Below are positions 26,817 through 35,589 of a DNA stretch of 64,000 nucleotides, one piece after another. A program made the position numbers and the translations under genes. The notes under the pieces were generated by a model. The model was not told where the DNA came from. It saw only the letters and a list, made by a program, of their open reading frames with translations, and searched no databases. Origin of the DNA: Cognatilysobacter bugurensis (GTDB lineage: Bacteria; Pseudomonadota; Gammaproteobacteria; Xanthomonadales; Xanthomonadaceae); the NCBI RefSeq assembly GCF_014652095.1, contig NZ_BMYD01000001.1:659466-723465 (forward strand), written 5' to 3'. Within the stretch, counting starts at the first letter, position 1. Every line of letters begins with the position of its first letter.

Positions 26817-27410
26817 ATGACCGACCCCGCTCTGCAACTCATCCACACGCCTCGATCCCACTTCGCGCGCAAGGTGCGACTGCTCCTCGATGGACTTGGA
26901 ATCGAGGCCGAACTGATCGATGCGGTCAACGCCGCGGACCCCGATCCCGCACGCTTTGGCCCGAATCCGCTGCTCAAGGTGCCGACACTGATCGATCACG
27001 GTCGACCGGTCTTCGAGTCGGACCACATCGCGATGCACCTCGTGCGCACACGCGACCCCGATGATCGCTTTGACGTGCTCACCGCTGACGTCGACGTGCT
27101 GAACGCCCGGGCAGTGCTCAACGGCGTCATGGCGCTCGAGGTCGAGCTCATCCTCGGCGCACGCAGCGGGCTCGATACCGCGCAACCGCGCTTCGCAAAG
27201 ATGCGCGAGGCGATCGAACGCAGCCTGGCTTGGCTCGAGTCGAACGCCTCGGTGTTCGAGGGGCCCGTGTCGTACCTCGGCTTCCATGTGCTTTCGATGC
27301 GGGATCACGTGGCCCTGTACGACCTGGTGCCGCTGGACTATCCGCGTCTGCAGGCGTGTGCCGACGGCATTGCCCGGTTGCCGTTTACCGAGAGCTCGAA
27401 ACCGGTGTGA
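26817..27410 (+). CDS. Glutathione S-transferase family protein
   Basis: A 197-residue protein. The N-terminal thioredoxin fold reads LQLIHTPRSHFARKVRLLLD; the cis-proline is in LLKVPTLID, followed by the glutathione-contacting FESDHIAMHLV. The C-terminal helical domain holds RSLAWLESNASVFEGPVSYLGFHVLSM. The usual catalytic Ser/Cys position is SHFARK, so a serine may activate glutathione. ATG 26817 was preferred to 26778 because the fold starts just after it. Confidence 0.85.
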   Translation: MTDPALQLIHTPRSHFARKVRLLLDGLGIEAELIDAVNAADPDPARFGPNPLLKVPTLIDHGRPVFESDHIAMHLVRTRDPDDRFDVLTADVDVLNARAVLNGVMALEVELILGARSGLDTAQPRFAKMREAIERSLAWLESNASVFEGPVSYLGFHVLSMRDHVALYDLVPLDYPRLQACADGIARLPFTESSKPV

Positions 27411-27428
27411 CGGCCAGCAGCCGGCGTC

Positions 27429-28121
27429 TCAACCCGTGCGCCACGGGCGCGCGGACGCTGCGAACCAACTCAGAAAGTCGCTCTGCATCGCCGGCTCGAG
27501 CGTATGGCCCGCGTCGTGCAGCCTCAACTCGTGCGCCACGCCGAGCGTCTCCAGCTGTGCGGCGGCCCGCGTGGCCCACTCAGCGGGCAGCACGTCGTCC
27601 TCTCGACCGTGGACGATCAGTGCGTGCAGATGTCTTGCATTCTCCCCGTCGGCGAGGAAGGGCTCGAGCTCGGGCATGACACGGCCGCACAGCATTGCGA
27701 AGCCGGCAACCGATGCGGGCGATGTAAGCGCCGCCGCCGCCGCGAGCATGCCCCCTTGGCTGAAGCCCGCGAACACAGTCCTAGCAGGCGCGATGTCGTG
27801 CCGGCCTTGCAGCTGGGCCACGAACTCGATCAGCTTGAGGCGCGCATCCTCTGCCTCGTCCTCGACGACGCGCGGTTCGTCCTCGCCGAGCGATTCGCGG
27901 AACCAGCCGAGGCGCTCGCCGCTGATGGTCTGTTGACCGCGCGGGAGGACGACGAGGACGTCGTGACCCACGCGCGCGCCGGCATCCGCCAGCTGAAGCT
28001 CATCGCCACCGACTCCGTGCAGGAGCACGAGCAAGGCGCTGGGTGTTTCAGGCACAGGCTCGAGCGTGCGGAACGCGAACGCATAGTGCGCGTCGTGGAG
28101 CAGGTCGCCGGGCGTCTTCAT
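27429..28121 (-). CDS. Phospholipase/carboxylesterase (alpha/beta hydrolase)
   Basis: A 230-residue protein of the YpfH/carboxylesterase type. The oxyanion region is LVLLHGVGGDELQL; the nucleophile serine is in FAGFSQGGMLAAA; the aspartate is in VHGREDDVLP; the histidine is in LRLHDAGHTLEP. No signal peptide, so cytoplasmic. Start ATG 28121 is followed by MKTPGDLLHDAHYAFAF; upstream in-frame sequence lacks conservation. It is convergent with the GST gene with a 18-base gap. Confidence 0.88.
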   Translation of the reverse strand: MKTPGDLLHDAHYAFAFRTLEPVPETPSALLVLLHGVGGDELQLADAGARVGHDVLVVLPRGQQTISGERLGWFRESLGEDEPRVVEDEAEDARLKLIEFVAQLQGRHDIAPARTVFAGFSQGGMLAAAAALTSPASVAGFAMLCGRVMPELEPFLADGENARHLHALIVHGREDDVLPAEWATRAAAQLETLGVAHELRLHDAGHTLEPAMQSDFLSWFAASARPWRTG

Positions 28122-28813
28122 CAGGTGTGAGTACGGGAGTAAGCGAGCGGTCGCGTTGTCGCCATGCTGCGGGTCGAACGGTGCGCGCAATGTCGACAGC
28201 CGGGCCGGCGTGCGGTCGACACTGCGTCCCGGTAGGCGTTCGCCGCAGTCAACCTGAGACACCGAGTGTCTACGGTGCGAGCCGACGTGGGCGTGGCGAG
28301 GGGCGGATATGCGGGTAGATGGCACCACCGCGCCCATCCGATGCCGCTAGCTCCGGCTGCGCGCGAGCGGCCGCGTTAGCGCGGGACCTCTAATGGGCGA
28401 GGACCCTGGCCAAGGATGAGTTTTATCAAGCTCACTCCGAGAACAGGCGCGCCGAGTGCGTTGGTGATCACTTATCAAATTGTGCAAACACTAAACAGTG
28501 GATACGTAGTTTCTTCCGCGATGCGCGCGTCGGCTCCGAAAATTTGGGGCGGTATCCGCGAATAGCAAAACAATGCAGCTGCCTAGCTGCGCCATTTAAT
28601 GGGAATCGTCGCTTGGAGATTGCCGCCGTCATCAACGCGACGGCCACGCATCGACGCGGTCGAGACAACCCAGTGTCCGCGCTATCGGCCGCTTGTGTTT
28701 GGCTTGGATTATAAATTTCTACGTTCGCTGTACAGGTGCATGTGGATGATGGGAAATGTGCGCGGCCTGGAACGATGGGCAGCCACGCTCCCTTCATCGT
28801 TAGGAGAACCGAC
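28122..28813. other. Long divergent intergenic region
   Basis: 692 bases between the esterase (-) and the EF-hand lipoprotein (+). The part 28390-28720 is lower in GC than its surroundings (CTTATCAAATTGTGC, GATTATAAATTTCTACG), probably with the EF-hand promoter near TATAAA at 28710-28715. No gene or structured RNA was recognised. Confidence 0.5.
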
Positions 28814-29221
28814 ATGAAACGGACACTGTTTACAACGCTTGGGCTTTCGATCCTGCTCGCGACGGGCTGTGCAAGTACGCAGTACGCGGAAGACACCTCG
28901 GCCGACGTGGGCTTCGCGGACTGGGATGCGGACCGCAATGGCATGATCGCGGATGCCGAATTCCGCGCGGGTTTTACGCAGAACGGCTGGTTCAATGAGC
29001 TCGACCGTGATCGCGATGGCCGGGTAACGAACGAAGAATTCGGGATGGCGTCGACCGGCTGGGGTCTAGACGGCAACGCGTTTGCCACCTGGGATACGAA
29101 CCGCGACGGCGTGCTGGATGACGGCGAGTTCGGTACGGGCGCGTTTTCGACCTGGGACCGCAACCGCGACAGCATGCTCGACGACAGCGAGTTCGCAGCA
29201 GGCGAGGGCTGGTTCGACTGA
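28814..29221 (+). CDS. EF-hand calcium-binding lipoprotein
   Basis: A 135-residue lipoprotein with TTAGGAGAA before the ATG and an LATGC lipobox (Cys 19 of MKRTLFTTLGLSILLATGC). It holds four EF-hand loops in a regular array: DWDADRNGMIADAEF, ELDRDRDGRVTNEEF, TWDTNRDGVLDDGEF and TWDRNRDSMLDDSEF. Each has Asp at positions 1, 3 and 5 (variously Asp or Asn) and Glu at position 12, as in calcium-binding loops; the fourth has Ser-Met where Gly is usual at position 6. Role unknown; it likely senses or buffers calcium at the outer membrane. Confidence 0.9.
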   Translation: MKRTLFTTLGLSILLATGCASTQYAEDTSADVGFADWDADRNGMIADAEFRAGFTQNGWFNELDRDRDGRVTNEEFGMASTGWGLDGNAFATWDTNRDGVLDDGEFGTGAFSTWDRNRDSMLDDSEFAAGEGWFD

Positions 29222-29262
29222 GCCTGCTGTGCGGCCCATTGAGGTTTGATGGCAGCCGGGAA

Positions 29263-29300
29263 CGAGTCGGCATCCGCGCATGCCGGCTCGGTTTCGTTCT
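29263..29300 (+). terminator. Terminator of the EF-hand gene
   Basis: CGAGTCGGCAT, loop CCGCGC, then ATGCCGGCTCG: an 11-bp stem with one G-T wobble, followed by GTTTCGTT, 42 bases after the stop. Confidence 0.65.
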
Positions 29301-29471
29301 GACTGAACGGCGGTGTTGGTCGGCGCGCGCGCACCAGAAGCCGAGCATGTCTCTGCAGCGCATACAGACGAGGCAAGACCTCTAGGCCCGATCAGCGCCG
29401 CTGAAGGTGCCATGCCTGGTCTTCCATTCGAACTCGATGCGCGCCTCACGGCGCCGCGCGGATACGGCTTG

Positions 29472-29786
29472 CTCGACATCGTGATCGTCAACGAAAACGC
29501 CGATGCCGCGACGACGTTGGCGGCTCTGCTGGAGCTCGAGGGGCACCGCGCCCACGCTACTCACCGCGACCGAGTCGGTTCCGTTGCCGGACGCCGCCTC
29601 CGCTTCCGTGCTCGACATCGGTCTCCCCGACCTGTCAGGCCACGAGCTTGCGCGGCGATTGAGGCGAACGTCGCGTGGCAGCAGTTGCTGCAGTACGCGC
29701 TAAAGAGCTATGGGCAGACGCGAGAGCTTGCGGCGTCCAAGGAGGCCGGGTTCGGCCGGCGTTCCGTAAAGCCCTCGCGGCGGTAG
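29472..29786 (+). pseudogene. Decayed response-regulator receiver domain
   Basis: Reading with two compensating frameshifts, a REC domain emerges. Frame 1 has LDIVIVNENADAATTLAALL then ELEGHRAH (normally VLVVDDNxDAAETLA). Then, in a shifted frame, SVLDIGLPDLSGHELARRLR carries the phospho-acceptor LDIGLPD. The original frame returns as ALKSYGQTRELAASKEAGF and SVKPSRR, matching TGYGxxxDRxxxLEAGFDHHxVKP. The acidic pocket has changed from DD to NE. A close intact homologue is the receiver domain of the hybrid kinase at 42596-44626. The decay leaves no single open frame, so it is most likely non-functional. Residues 1-20 of the original may lie upstream. Confidence 0.75.
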
Positions 29787-30057
29787 GTGCTGCTGGATGC
29801 GTTCGCGCCGGACACCCGAGCGAAGCCGGGTGCGGGTGCGTCGCAGCAATCTGGCGCCGAGGGCGCGGTCTAGTACATGCGGTAGCAGGCTTCGCCGTCG
29901 AGGAGGTCGGTGAGCAGTGCGTCTGTCGGCTGCGTCGGTGCAGCGACACGCGGAGCGCACTGCCGTCGAAACCCGGCATACGCCGGCTGGCGCGCATGCG
30001 GTACGGCAGAAGCTCGTCGCGACGAGGTCGTGCCGACGGCGCCGGGCCAAACCTCCG

Positions 30058-31212
30058 TCAGCGCGCGGAGCCGCCGGGCGGCTCCAGTGCTGCGAGCACC
30101 CGCGTGACGACCCCGGGGAGGTCAGGGGTCCAACGCAACACGACGACGAGGTCGTGCTCGCGGTCGACGTAAACGTAGTGGCCACCGAAGCCGGCGCCCC
30201 AGAACGCCGATTCGGGCGCTGCCGGAATCGCCTCGCGCCCTGTGTTGAGCCACCACAGGAAGCCGTAGTCCAGCTTCACAGGGGAGGGCCGGGTCGCCCG
30301 GTCGATCCAGTTGCGCGACACCAGCTGGCGCCCGCCCCACTGTCCGTGGCGCAGCATCAGGAGCCCGAAGCGCGCATGGTCCGCCGCGCTCACGAACATG
30401 CCGCCGCCGAAGTGGCCGCCGCCCGACACCGACTGCATGCGCAGACCGTCGAGCTCGATCCAGGAGTTCTCGTAACCGTGCCACCGCCACGTGGGGCTGG
30501 CGCCGATCGGGTCCATGATCCGGGCTTTCAGCACGCGCGGCAGCGGCTCCCGCATGACGTGCAGCAAGGACAGCGCAAGCAGGTTGATCCGCACGTCGTT
30601 GTACTTGTAGTGCGTTCCGGGCGCATGCAGCGCCCGTTTCGATGGATCGTCGCCGACGGGGCGGTCGGCCCAGTCGTGTACGTCCCACAGGGCGCCGCTC
30701 CAGTCAGACGTTTGATGGAGCAGGTGCCGCCAGGTGATCGCCCCGTTATGCGGCCGGTCGTACCACGGGCCCGGAACGTAGGATGCGACGCGGTCATCAA
30801 CCGATGCGATGAGGCCGTCGTCGACGGCAAGTCCGGCGACCGTCGACAGGTAGCTCTTCACCACGCTGAAGGTCATGTCGACGCGGTGGATGTCACCCCA
30901 TTCGGCCACGATGCGGCCGCCGCGCACGATGAGGCCGCTTGCCTCGCTTCGCGGCGTGAGTGGGCCGAGGATGCGGTAGTTCGGTTCCTTGGCGCCGTAC
31001 GCGGCCATCAGCACAGGGCGCAGGTCGGCTGGCTCTACTTCGGCCTTTTGCTTTGCGTAGGACACGGCCGCTTCGAGCCGCGCGGGGTCAAAGCCGGCGG
31101 CCGTGGGGGATCTTCGCTCCCATTCGTGGCGCGGGGGGACGTAGTCCGATGCATGTGCGGCGCCGACCAGCAGCGCAGCGGTGAGCAGGACAGAGCGGAT
31201 GAATCGGCGCAT
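30058..31212 (-). CDS. Serine hydrolase, beta-lactamase (class C)/esterase-like
   Basis: A 384-residue exported protein (signal MRRFIRSVLLTAALLVGA, cleavage near AHAS). The nucleophile motif SxxK is S116-V-V-K119 in TFSVVKSYLS; the Tyr motif is in HYKYND; the third motif is GFGGHYVY. The fold HLLHQTSDWSGAL and GFLWWLNTG are typical of class C-like esterases and penicillin-binding-like hydrolases rather than true beta-lactamases. It follows the HupE/UreJ gene on the same strand by 172 bases and could be the last gene of that block, or separate. Confidence 0.85.
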   Translation of the reverse strand: MRRFIRSVLLTAALLVGAAHASDYVPPRHEWERRSPTAAGFDPARLEAAVSYAKQKAEVEPADLRPVLMAAYGAKEPNYRILGPLTPRSEASGLIVRGGRIVAEWGDIHRVDMTFSVVKSYLSTVAGLAVDDGLIASVDDRVASYVPGPWYDRPHNGAITWRHLLHQTSDWSGALWDVHDWADRPVGDDPSKRALHAPGTHYKYNDVRINLLALSLLHVMREPLPRVLKARIMDPIGASPTWRWHGYENSWIELDGLRMQSVSGGGHFGGGMFVSAADHARFGLLMLRHGQWGGRQLVSRNWIDRATRPSPVKLDYGFLWWLNTGREAIPAAPESAFWGAGFGGHYVYVDREHDLVVVLRWTPDLPGVVTRVLAALEPPGGSAR

Positions 31213-31384
31213 GGCAGCGGCCCGTGCGGGAGGACGGTGCAGCATAGGCCTGGGCGACAAGGTCGCGCCTTGCGGCTGCTGTCAGCTCAGTGGGGAAGCG
31301 TCCGCGCCGACGCGGCACTTGCACCGCGCTTCGGTCTGAACGCGTCGTCCAGGTCACGAAGACCCCGCCTCGATCTGACCTCGC

Positions 31385-32491
31385 TCAGCCGGCCAGCCGC
31401 TCCCAGAGCCAATACCCGGCCAGCGCCGCGATCGCGATCGAAAGCGCAGGCATTGCCCATCGTGCGTACCAGCGTCGGTCGCGCACCGCGATGAGCAACG
31501 GCAATGCCGCGGCCACCACTGCGATCTGTCCGAGCTCCACGCCGACGTTGAAGCTCACCAGCGCCGCCAAGCGCTCCCGCGTGGGCAGGCCGAGCTCGCC
31601 GAGCGCGCCGGCAAACCCGAAGCCGTGGATCAGCCCGAACATGAAACCGACCACCCAGAGCCGTCGCGTCACGATCGGCCGCACGTTGTTCAGCGCGGCC
31701 AGCAGCACGCTGCCCGCGATGGCCGCTTCGACCCAGCGCGATGAGGGCGTCACCCAGCCGAGTGCTGCCAAGGTCAGCGTGATCGAATGCGCAACGGTGA
31801 AGGCGGTAACGATGCCGACCACCGGGCCAATGCTCTCGCGCCACCCCGCAACCGGCCGCCATGCACCGCGCTCGCGCAGCAATGCCGCGGGCAGCAGGAG
31901 CGACAACAGGAACGCGAGGTGGTCGTAGCCGATCAGGATGTGGTGCACGCCTTCGCGCAGATAGTCGACCCAGCCCGAGCGACGTGCGAGCGCCACATCG
32001 AACACCAGCGGTTCGTCCCGCGCGATCGCGACGCTCGTTTTGCCGCCGCGTCGAAGGTTTACGAGTGCACGGTGCTGTGGGTCGCGTTCGCGCATGAGGC
32101 TGTAGTCGAGCTGCAGCGCGCCGCCGCCCGGGCAATCAGCGGTGTAGGGCAGGTGCGCGTAGACCCCATCCTCGTAGCGCCGCACCCCGAGGCCGGACGG
32201 CTCCAGCGTGCAGGCCCTGCCGCCGGAGGACACGACGACGCCTTGTTCGACGAGACGCTGGATCGCAGGCTGCGCGTCCTGCAATTCACCCCAGGTCACG
32301 CGCTCGTCGCGGTCGGCGTCGAGCGGAATGCTGAGCGCGAGGTCGCGGACCGCGACATCGAGTTCCATCCGAACCGGCGCGTCTTCACCTTCAACCGCGA
32401 TGTCGACGTGGGACATCGACACGGTGTGCGCGTTGGCGAAGCCCGATGCCGCGAGCAGCACGCACGTAAGCACGCGGAGCGACATTCGCAT
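31385..32491 (-). CDS. HupE/UreJ family membrane protein (metal permease-like)
   Basis: A 368-residue protein: a signal peptide (about 1-22, cleavage after ANA), a periplasmic domain (about 23-175), then about seven membrane helices. Conserved metal-permease features are GVHHILIGYDHLAFLLSLLL (histidine plus DH), AFTVAHSITLTLA and FGLIHGFGFAGAL. HupE/UreJ proteins import nickel or cobalt. The ATG shares one base with the stop of the upstream TPR gene (TGATG), so translation is coupled. Domain layout matches the longer HupE/UreJ_2 type. An alternative ATG is at 32485. Confidence 0.85.
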   Translation of the reverse strand: MRMSLRVLTCVLLAASGFANAHTVSMSHVDIAVEGEDAPVRMELDVAVRDLALSIPLDADRDERVTWGELQDAQPAIQRLVEQGVVVSSGGRACTLEPSGLGVRRYEDGVYAHLPYTADCPGGGALQLDYSLMRERDPQHRALVNLRRGGKTSVAIARDEPLVFDVALARRSGWVDYLREGVHHILIGYDHLAFLLSLLLPAALLRERGAWRPVAGWRESIGPVVGIVTAFTVAHSITLTLAALGWVTPSSRWVEAAIAGSVLLAALNNVRPIVTRRLWVVGFMFGLIHGFGFAGALGELGLPTRERLAALVSFNVGVELGQIAVVAAALPLLIAVRDRRWYARWAMPALSIAIAALAGYWLWERLAG

Positions 32492-33627
32492 CAGCGCGCT
32501 CCCCGCTGCGGCGACGGCAGCTCGACATTTTGCGACGCCGCCCACGCAGCCACGGGCGCCCAGGCCTGCGGCGACTCAGCCGCCGTGGAGGCGCGGCGCA
32601 GCAGGTCCACATCTTCGCGATCACGCTGGTGCTCGAAGTTGCGCTGCGCGAGCGGCAGCGCGCGCTTCGGATCGTTGCGCAGCGTCAGCCAATACTCTGC
32701 CTCGTCGCGAAGGTCAGGCTCGAGGCCCAGTTGGCGGGCCAACTCGAAGCGGCTTGCGAGCATCTGACCGAGGTCGCGTGCGTCCGTGCGTCCAGCCTGG
32801 TGCGCGGCGAGCGCGCGCTCGAGCAGGATGTGGTCGCTGGCAGGCGCGTCGGCGAGCGCCTGCAGCGCGTCGGCGGGCCGCCCGGTCTCCCGCAGGTGGC
32901 GTGAGAACGCCGCGAGCGTGCGGACATCGCGCGGACCCACGGCCAGGGCCTTGCGGAACCATGCATCCGCGTCGGCATCGCCGCTGCGCGACGCGGTTTC
33001 CGCGCGCATCAGCAGGGCGTGGCGTGCGCTCTCGCCTTTGGGCGACGCACGTCCGATCCAGTGATCGAGAAGTTTCTTCGTTTCATCATAGCGACCGCGG
33101 CGCAGTTCGACCGCGGCGATGCACAGGAGCCCGCGGTCCGCGTCGAGGCCGACGGCGAGGCTCGCGCACTCGCTGCGTGCGCGTTCGACATCGCCGCCTA
33201 CGAGGAGAATCTGCGCGCGCGACAATCTCGCGTCGGCGTCGCGCGGGTCGCGCTCGATCGCGCGGTCCAAGAGCTTGAGCGCGGTGTCGAAATCGTGCCG
33301 GTATTGCGCCACGTACGCTTGTGCGCGCAGTGAGTCCGGCGTCTCGCGCCGGCCACGGTAGCGTTCGAGGATCTTTTCGGCGCGAGCGATCAGCCGGGCG
33401 TCGCCGGAGCGGGCGGCAATCGCGATAAGCGCATTCGCGTCGGCCACCGTACCCACCGCCGCCTTGGCGTTGGCCTGCGCGCGGGGCATCACGTCGGCAT
33501 ATCCGCTGGGGAGCACGTCGATGACGGCATCGCGTCGCAGCGGCTCGCTCACGGGCGGGCGTTGTGCCCACGCACAGGCAGGGCCTAAGAGCATGAGAAA
33601 GAAGAGGAATCGCCCTACGGCATGCAT
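32491..33627 (-). CDS. Exported tetratricopeptide repeat protein
   Basis: A 378-residue protein with GGAGG upstream of the ATG at 33627 and a signal MHAVGRFLFFLMLLGPACAW (cleavage near WAQ). TPR-like helix pairs run from about residue 95 to 330 (YRHDFDTALKLLDRAIERDP; ADAWFRKALAVGPRDVRTLA; FRDEAEYWL-type segments). It probably serves as a periplasmic protein-protein adaptor. Its stop overlaps the HupE/UreJ start by one base, and DUF4331 lies 128 bases upstream. Partner inferred: one of the neighbouring gene products. Confidence 0.8.
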   Translation of the reverse strand: MHAVGRFLFFLMLLGPACAWAQRPPVSEPLRRDAVIDVLPSGYADVMPRAQANAKAAVGTVADANALIAIAARSGDARLIARAEKILERYRGRRETPDSLRAQAYVAQYRHDFDTALKLLDRAIERDPRDADARLSRAQILLVGGDVERARSECASLAVGLDADRGLLCIAAVELRRGRYDETKKLLDHWIGRASPKGESARHALLMRAETASRSGDADADAWFRKALAVGPRDVRTLAAFSRHLRETGRPADALQALADAPASDHILLERALAAHQAGRTDARDLGQMLASRFELARQLGLEPDLRDEAEYWLTLRNDPKRALPLAQRNFEHQRDREDVDLLRRASTAAESPQAWAPVAAWAASQNVELPSPQRGAR

Positions 33628-33755
33628 CGGTGCCTCCGGCAGAGTGCAGTTGGCGAGCAGGTTGTAATCGAACGAATTGTCACGTGCTGCACGGCCAACG
33701 GCCACGCGAAAGCCGTGCGCCCGAAGGCGCACGGCGTGGTCTCGCACTTGATGGA

Positions 33756-35162
33756 TTACGGGGCGCCGCCGTCATCCGGCGGAGCAACTCCAAACGGCGA
33801 ACCCGGCAACGGCGTGTTGAGGTACGGGAACGATGTCTTGAAGCGGGCTGCAGTGACGAGTGCACCGTCCGTGTAAGGCAGCTGCCCGGAAGGCGCGACG
33901 TCCTGTGGCAGCAGCGCACCCATCGCGACGCGCAGTTCGATATCCACCACGTCATCGCCAGGACGGCGACCGTTCGGGAAGCCCGCGACATCGCCGGCCA
34001 GAACGGCGAGCGAATCCTGCTGCGCAGCCGGCACCGGAGCGATCGACGTGTTCAGCCGCATCATCTCGGCAGGGCGAACGTTCGCCGGCTGGTTGAGGCC
34101 CGGCACGCCGGTCAGGAACGCCTGCACCAGATCCTGTCGCGGGTACTGGCTCGGCGCCTGCACTTCGGGGAACAGGGTCTGCAGCAGCACGGGCAACGTC
34201 GGATACTGGACGTACTTCGCGAACGCGGCGTCACCGCGCGGCGAGGTGCGGTTGAACTTGTCCTTGTCGGGCAGGCCGATCACGACTTCGTTCACAAGCG
34301 GCGCGGACAGGCGCGACACCTGTGTGAAACGGCCGTGCTTATTCGGCAGCGCCGCGGTGGCCCAGGCACCGATGATCGGACTGCTCGCGGTCGTGAGGCA
34401 GGAGATTGGCACTTCGAGCGCGATGGTGGTGACGTTCTTGTTCTCGAGCGCGTTCTTGCCGAGATCCCGCTCGCCGACCGGGTTGAGGTTCACGAGATCG
34501 AAGATCTCGCCGACATTGACGACGAAGCCCTCGCGACGCTGGCCGACAAACACGCGCGACTCACCGGCACAGTTGTCCAGACCGACGCGATAGATGTGAC
34601 TGTTCGCGTAGCTCTCGTAATCGGGGATCGACTTGTTGCCGATGTTGTCGATCGGCTTGTAGAAGAACGGCTTGTTGGTGTCGAGGTTCTGCGCGAGCTT
34701 GACCTTGCCCTTGTGCACCGATGCGAAAGCGTAGGACTCGATGCGATTTTGTACCGGCTCAGGTTCCGGGTCGCCGCCAAACGGGCCGATGTTGATCAGC
34801 GGCACCGCGACGTCCTGGCCGCCCACCGGAACTGTCAGTCCCTTGATGCGGTTTTCAAAGCGGAAGTAGAACGACGTGTCGGAGTAGGCGTCGCCGTTCG
34901 CATCAACGTGGATCGCATACAACGCGTCTTCGTCCATCGTGAAGTAGTTGGGGCCGCCGAACGGGTCCTGGAACGGCTGGTAGTTCGCGATCAGCGTGAC
35001 ATAGCCTTCGCGGCCCGGTTCATAGCTGCGGAACATGTAGAAGTCGGTGTTGTCGACCTTCGGCATCTCCGTGATTTGCGGAGCTTCGCGATGGCTTGAG
35101 CCGATCGCGGCGCCGCCGATAACGAGACCGGTAAGCGCGACGGCTAGGAGCGTGCGTTTCAT
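33756..35162 (-). CDS. DUF4331 family exported protein
   Basis: A 468-residue protein with an N-terminal signal (MKRTLLAVALTGLVIGGAAI). It starts the mature chain with SHREAPQITEMPKVDNTDFY, the conserved N-terminus of DUF4331. Other conserved segments are GPNYFTMDEDALYAIHVDAN, TSFYFRFENR, GNKSIPDYESYA and PNGRRPGDDVVDIELR. DUF4331 proteins are large beta-rich exported proteins of unknown function, often genetically linked to TPR and HupE/UreJ genes as here. GAAAGGAC before the ATG is the ribosome-binding site. No metal-binding motif is obvious beyond scattered Asp and His. Confidence 0.9.
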   Translation of the reverse strand: MKRTLLAVALTGLVIGGAAIGSSHREAPQITEMPKVDNTDFYMFRSYEPGREGYVTLIANYQPFQDPFGGPNYFTMDEDALYAIHVDANGDAYSDTSFYFRFENRIKGLTVPVGGQDVAVPLINIGPFGGDPEPEPVQNRIESYAFASVHKGKVKLAQNLDTNKPFFYKPIDNIGNKSIPDYESYANSHIYRVGLDNCAGESRVFVGQRREGFVVNVGEIFDLVNLNPVGERDLGKNALENKNVTTIALEVPISCLTTASSPIIGAWATAALPNKHGRFTQVSRLSAPLVNEVVIGLPDKDKFNRTSPRGDAAFAKYVQYPTLPVLLQTLFPEVQAPSQYPRQDLVQAFLTGVPGLNQPANVRPAEMMRLNTSIAPVPAAQQDSLAVLAGDVAGFPNGRRPGDDVVDIELRVAMGALLPQDVAPSGQLPYTDGALVTAARFKTSFPYLNTPLPGSPFGVAPPDDGGAP

Positions 35163-35589
35163 CGAAGTGTCCTTTCTGGGGGAGGGAGTGGCGCGCAAGT
35201 CGCGCCAACCGACGGAAAAGTCGCTGCCTCGTTCCGATCTGCACCGGTGCGATCGTTTCCGTTCGTCTGAATCTACGGGCGAGAGACGCGGTCGGATGCG
35301 ACGAATTTGCACACGCGTTCAAGCCCATGCACATGTGAGTGCATGAGCCGGCCGATGCGGGGTCGCCGCGCCACGGTCGCTCGTCGCGACGACTTCGTCG
35401 CAAGCGCAGCCGCTGTCAGCTAAGCAGCGCCGAAGCTTCACCGCTCGCGTCTGCGCCGCGCGGCTGTCATTGACGGTGCTGAACAAAGCATTGCCAGCGG
35501 CCTCGTCAGATCAGTTTTTCTCGCTGAACGTCTGAGTAACAGGACCGTGTGGCCGTTTGTTATCGGTCCTGTGTCGCAACTTCGACCAG
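35163..35589. other. Intergenic region between the TonB receptor and DUF4331 genes
   Basis: 427 bases, noncoding by inspection, large enough for a promoter of the DUF4331-TPR-HupE block. It contains GGGGGAGGGAG at about 35178-35188. No clear terminator is seen for the receptor gene. Confidence 0.45.

Noticed and set aside
28468-29376. A 302-codon - strand frame opposite the EF-hand gene
   Set aside because: It is antisense to four clear calcium loops and has no recognisable domain or start signals.
29871-30057. A - strand frame ending DLLDGEACYRMY that looked protein-like
   Set aside because: No start codon with a ribosome-binding site and no recognisable homology; it may be a relic but cannot be supported.
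30058-31212. A true class C beta-lactamase beside the BlaI-type locus
   Set aside because: The SxxK and Tyr motifs are general to serine hydrolases; the third motif is GFGGH rather than KTG, and it is 20 kb from the BlaI gene.
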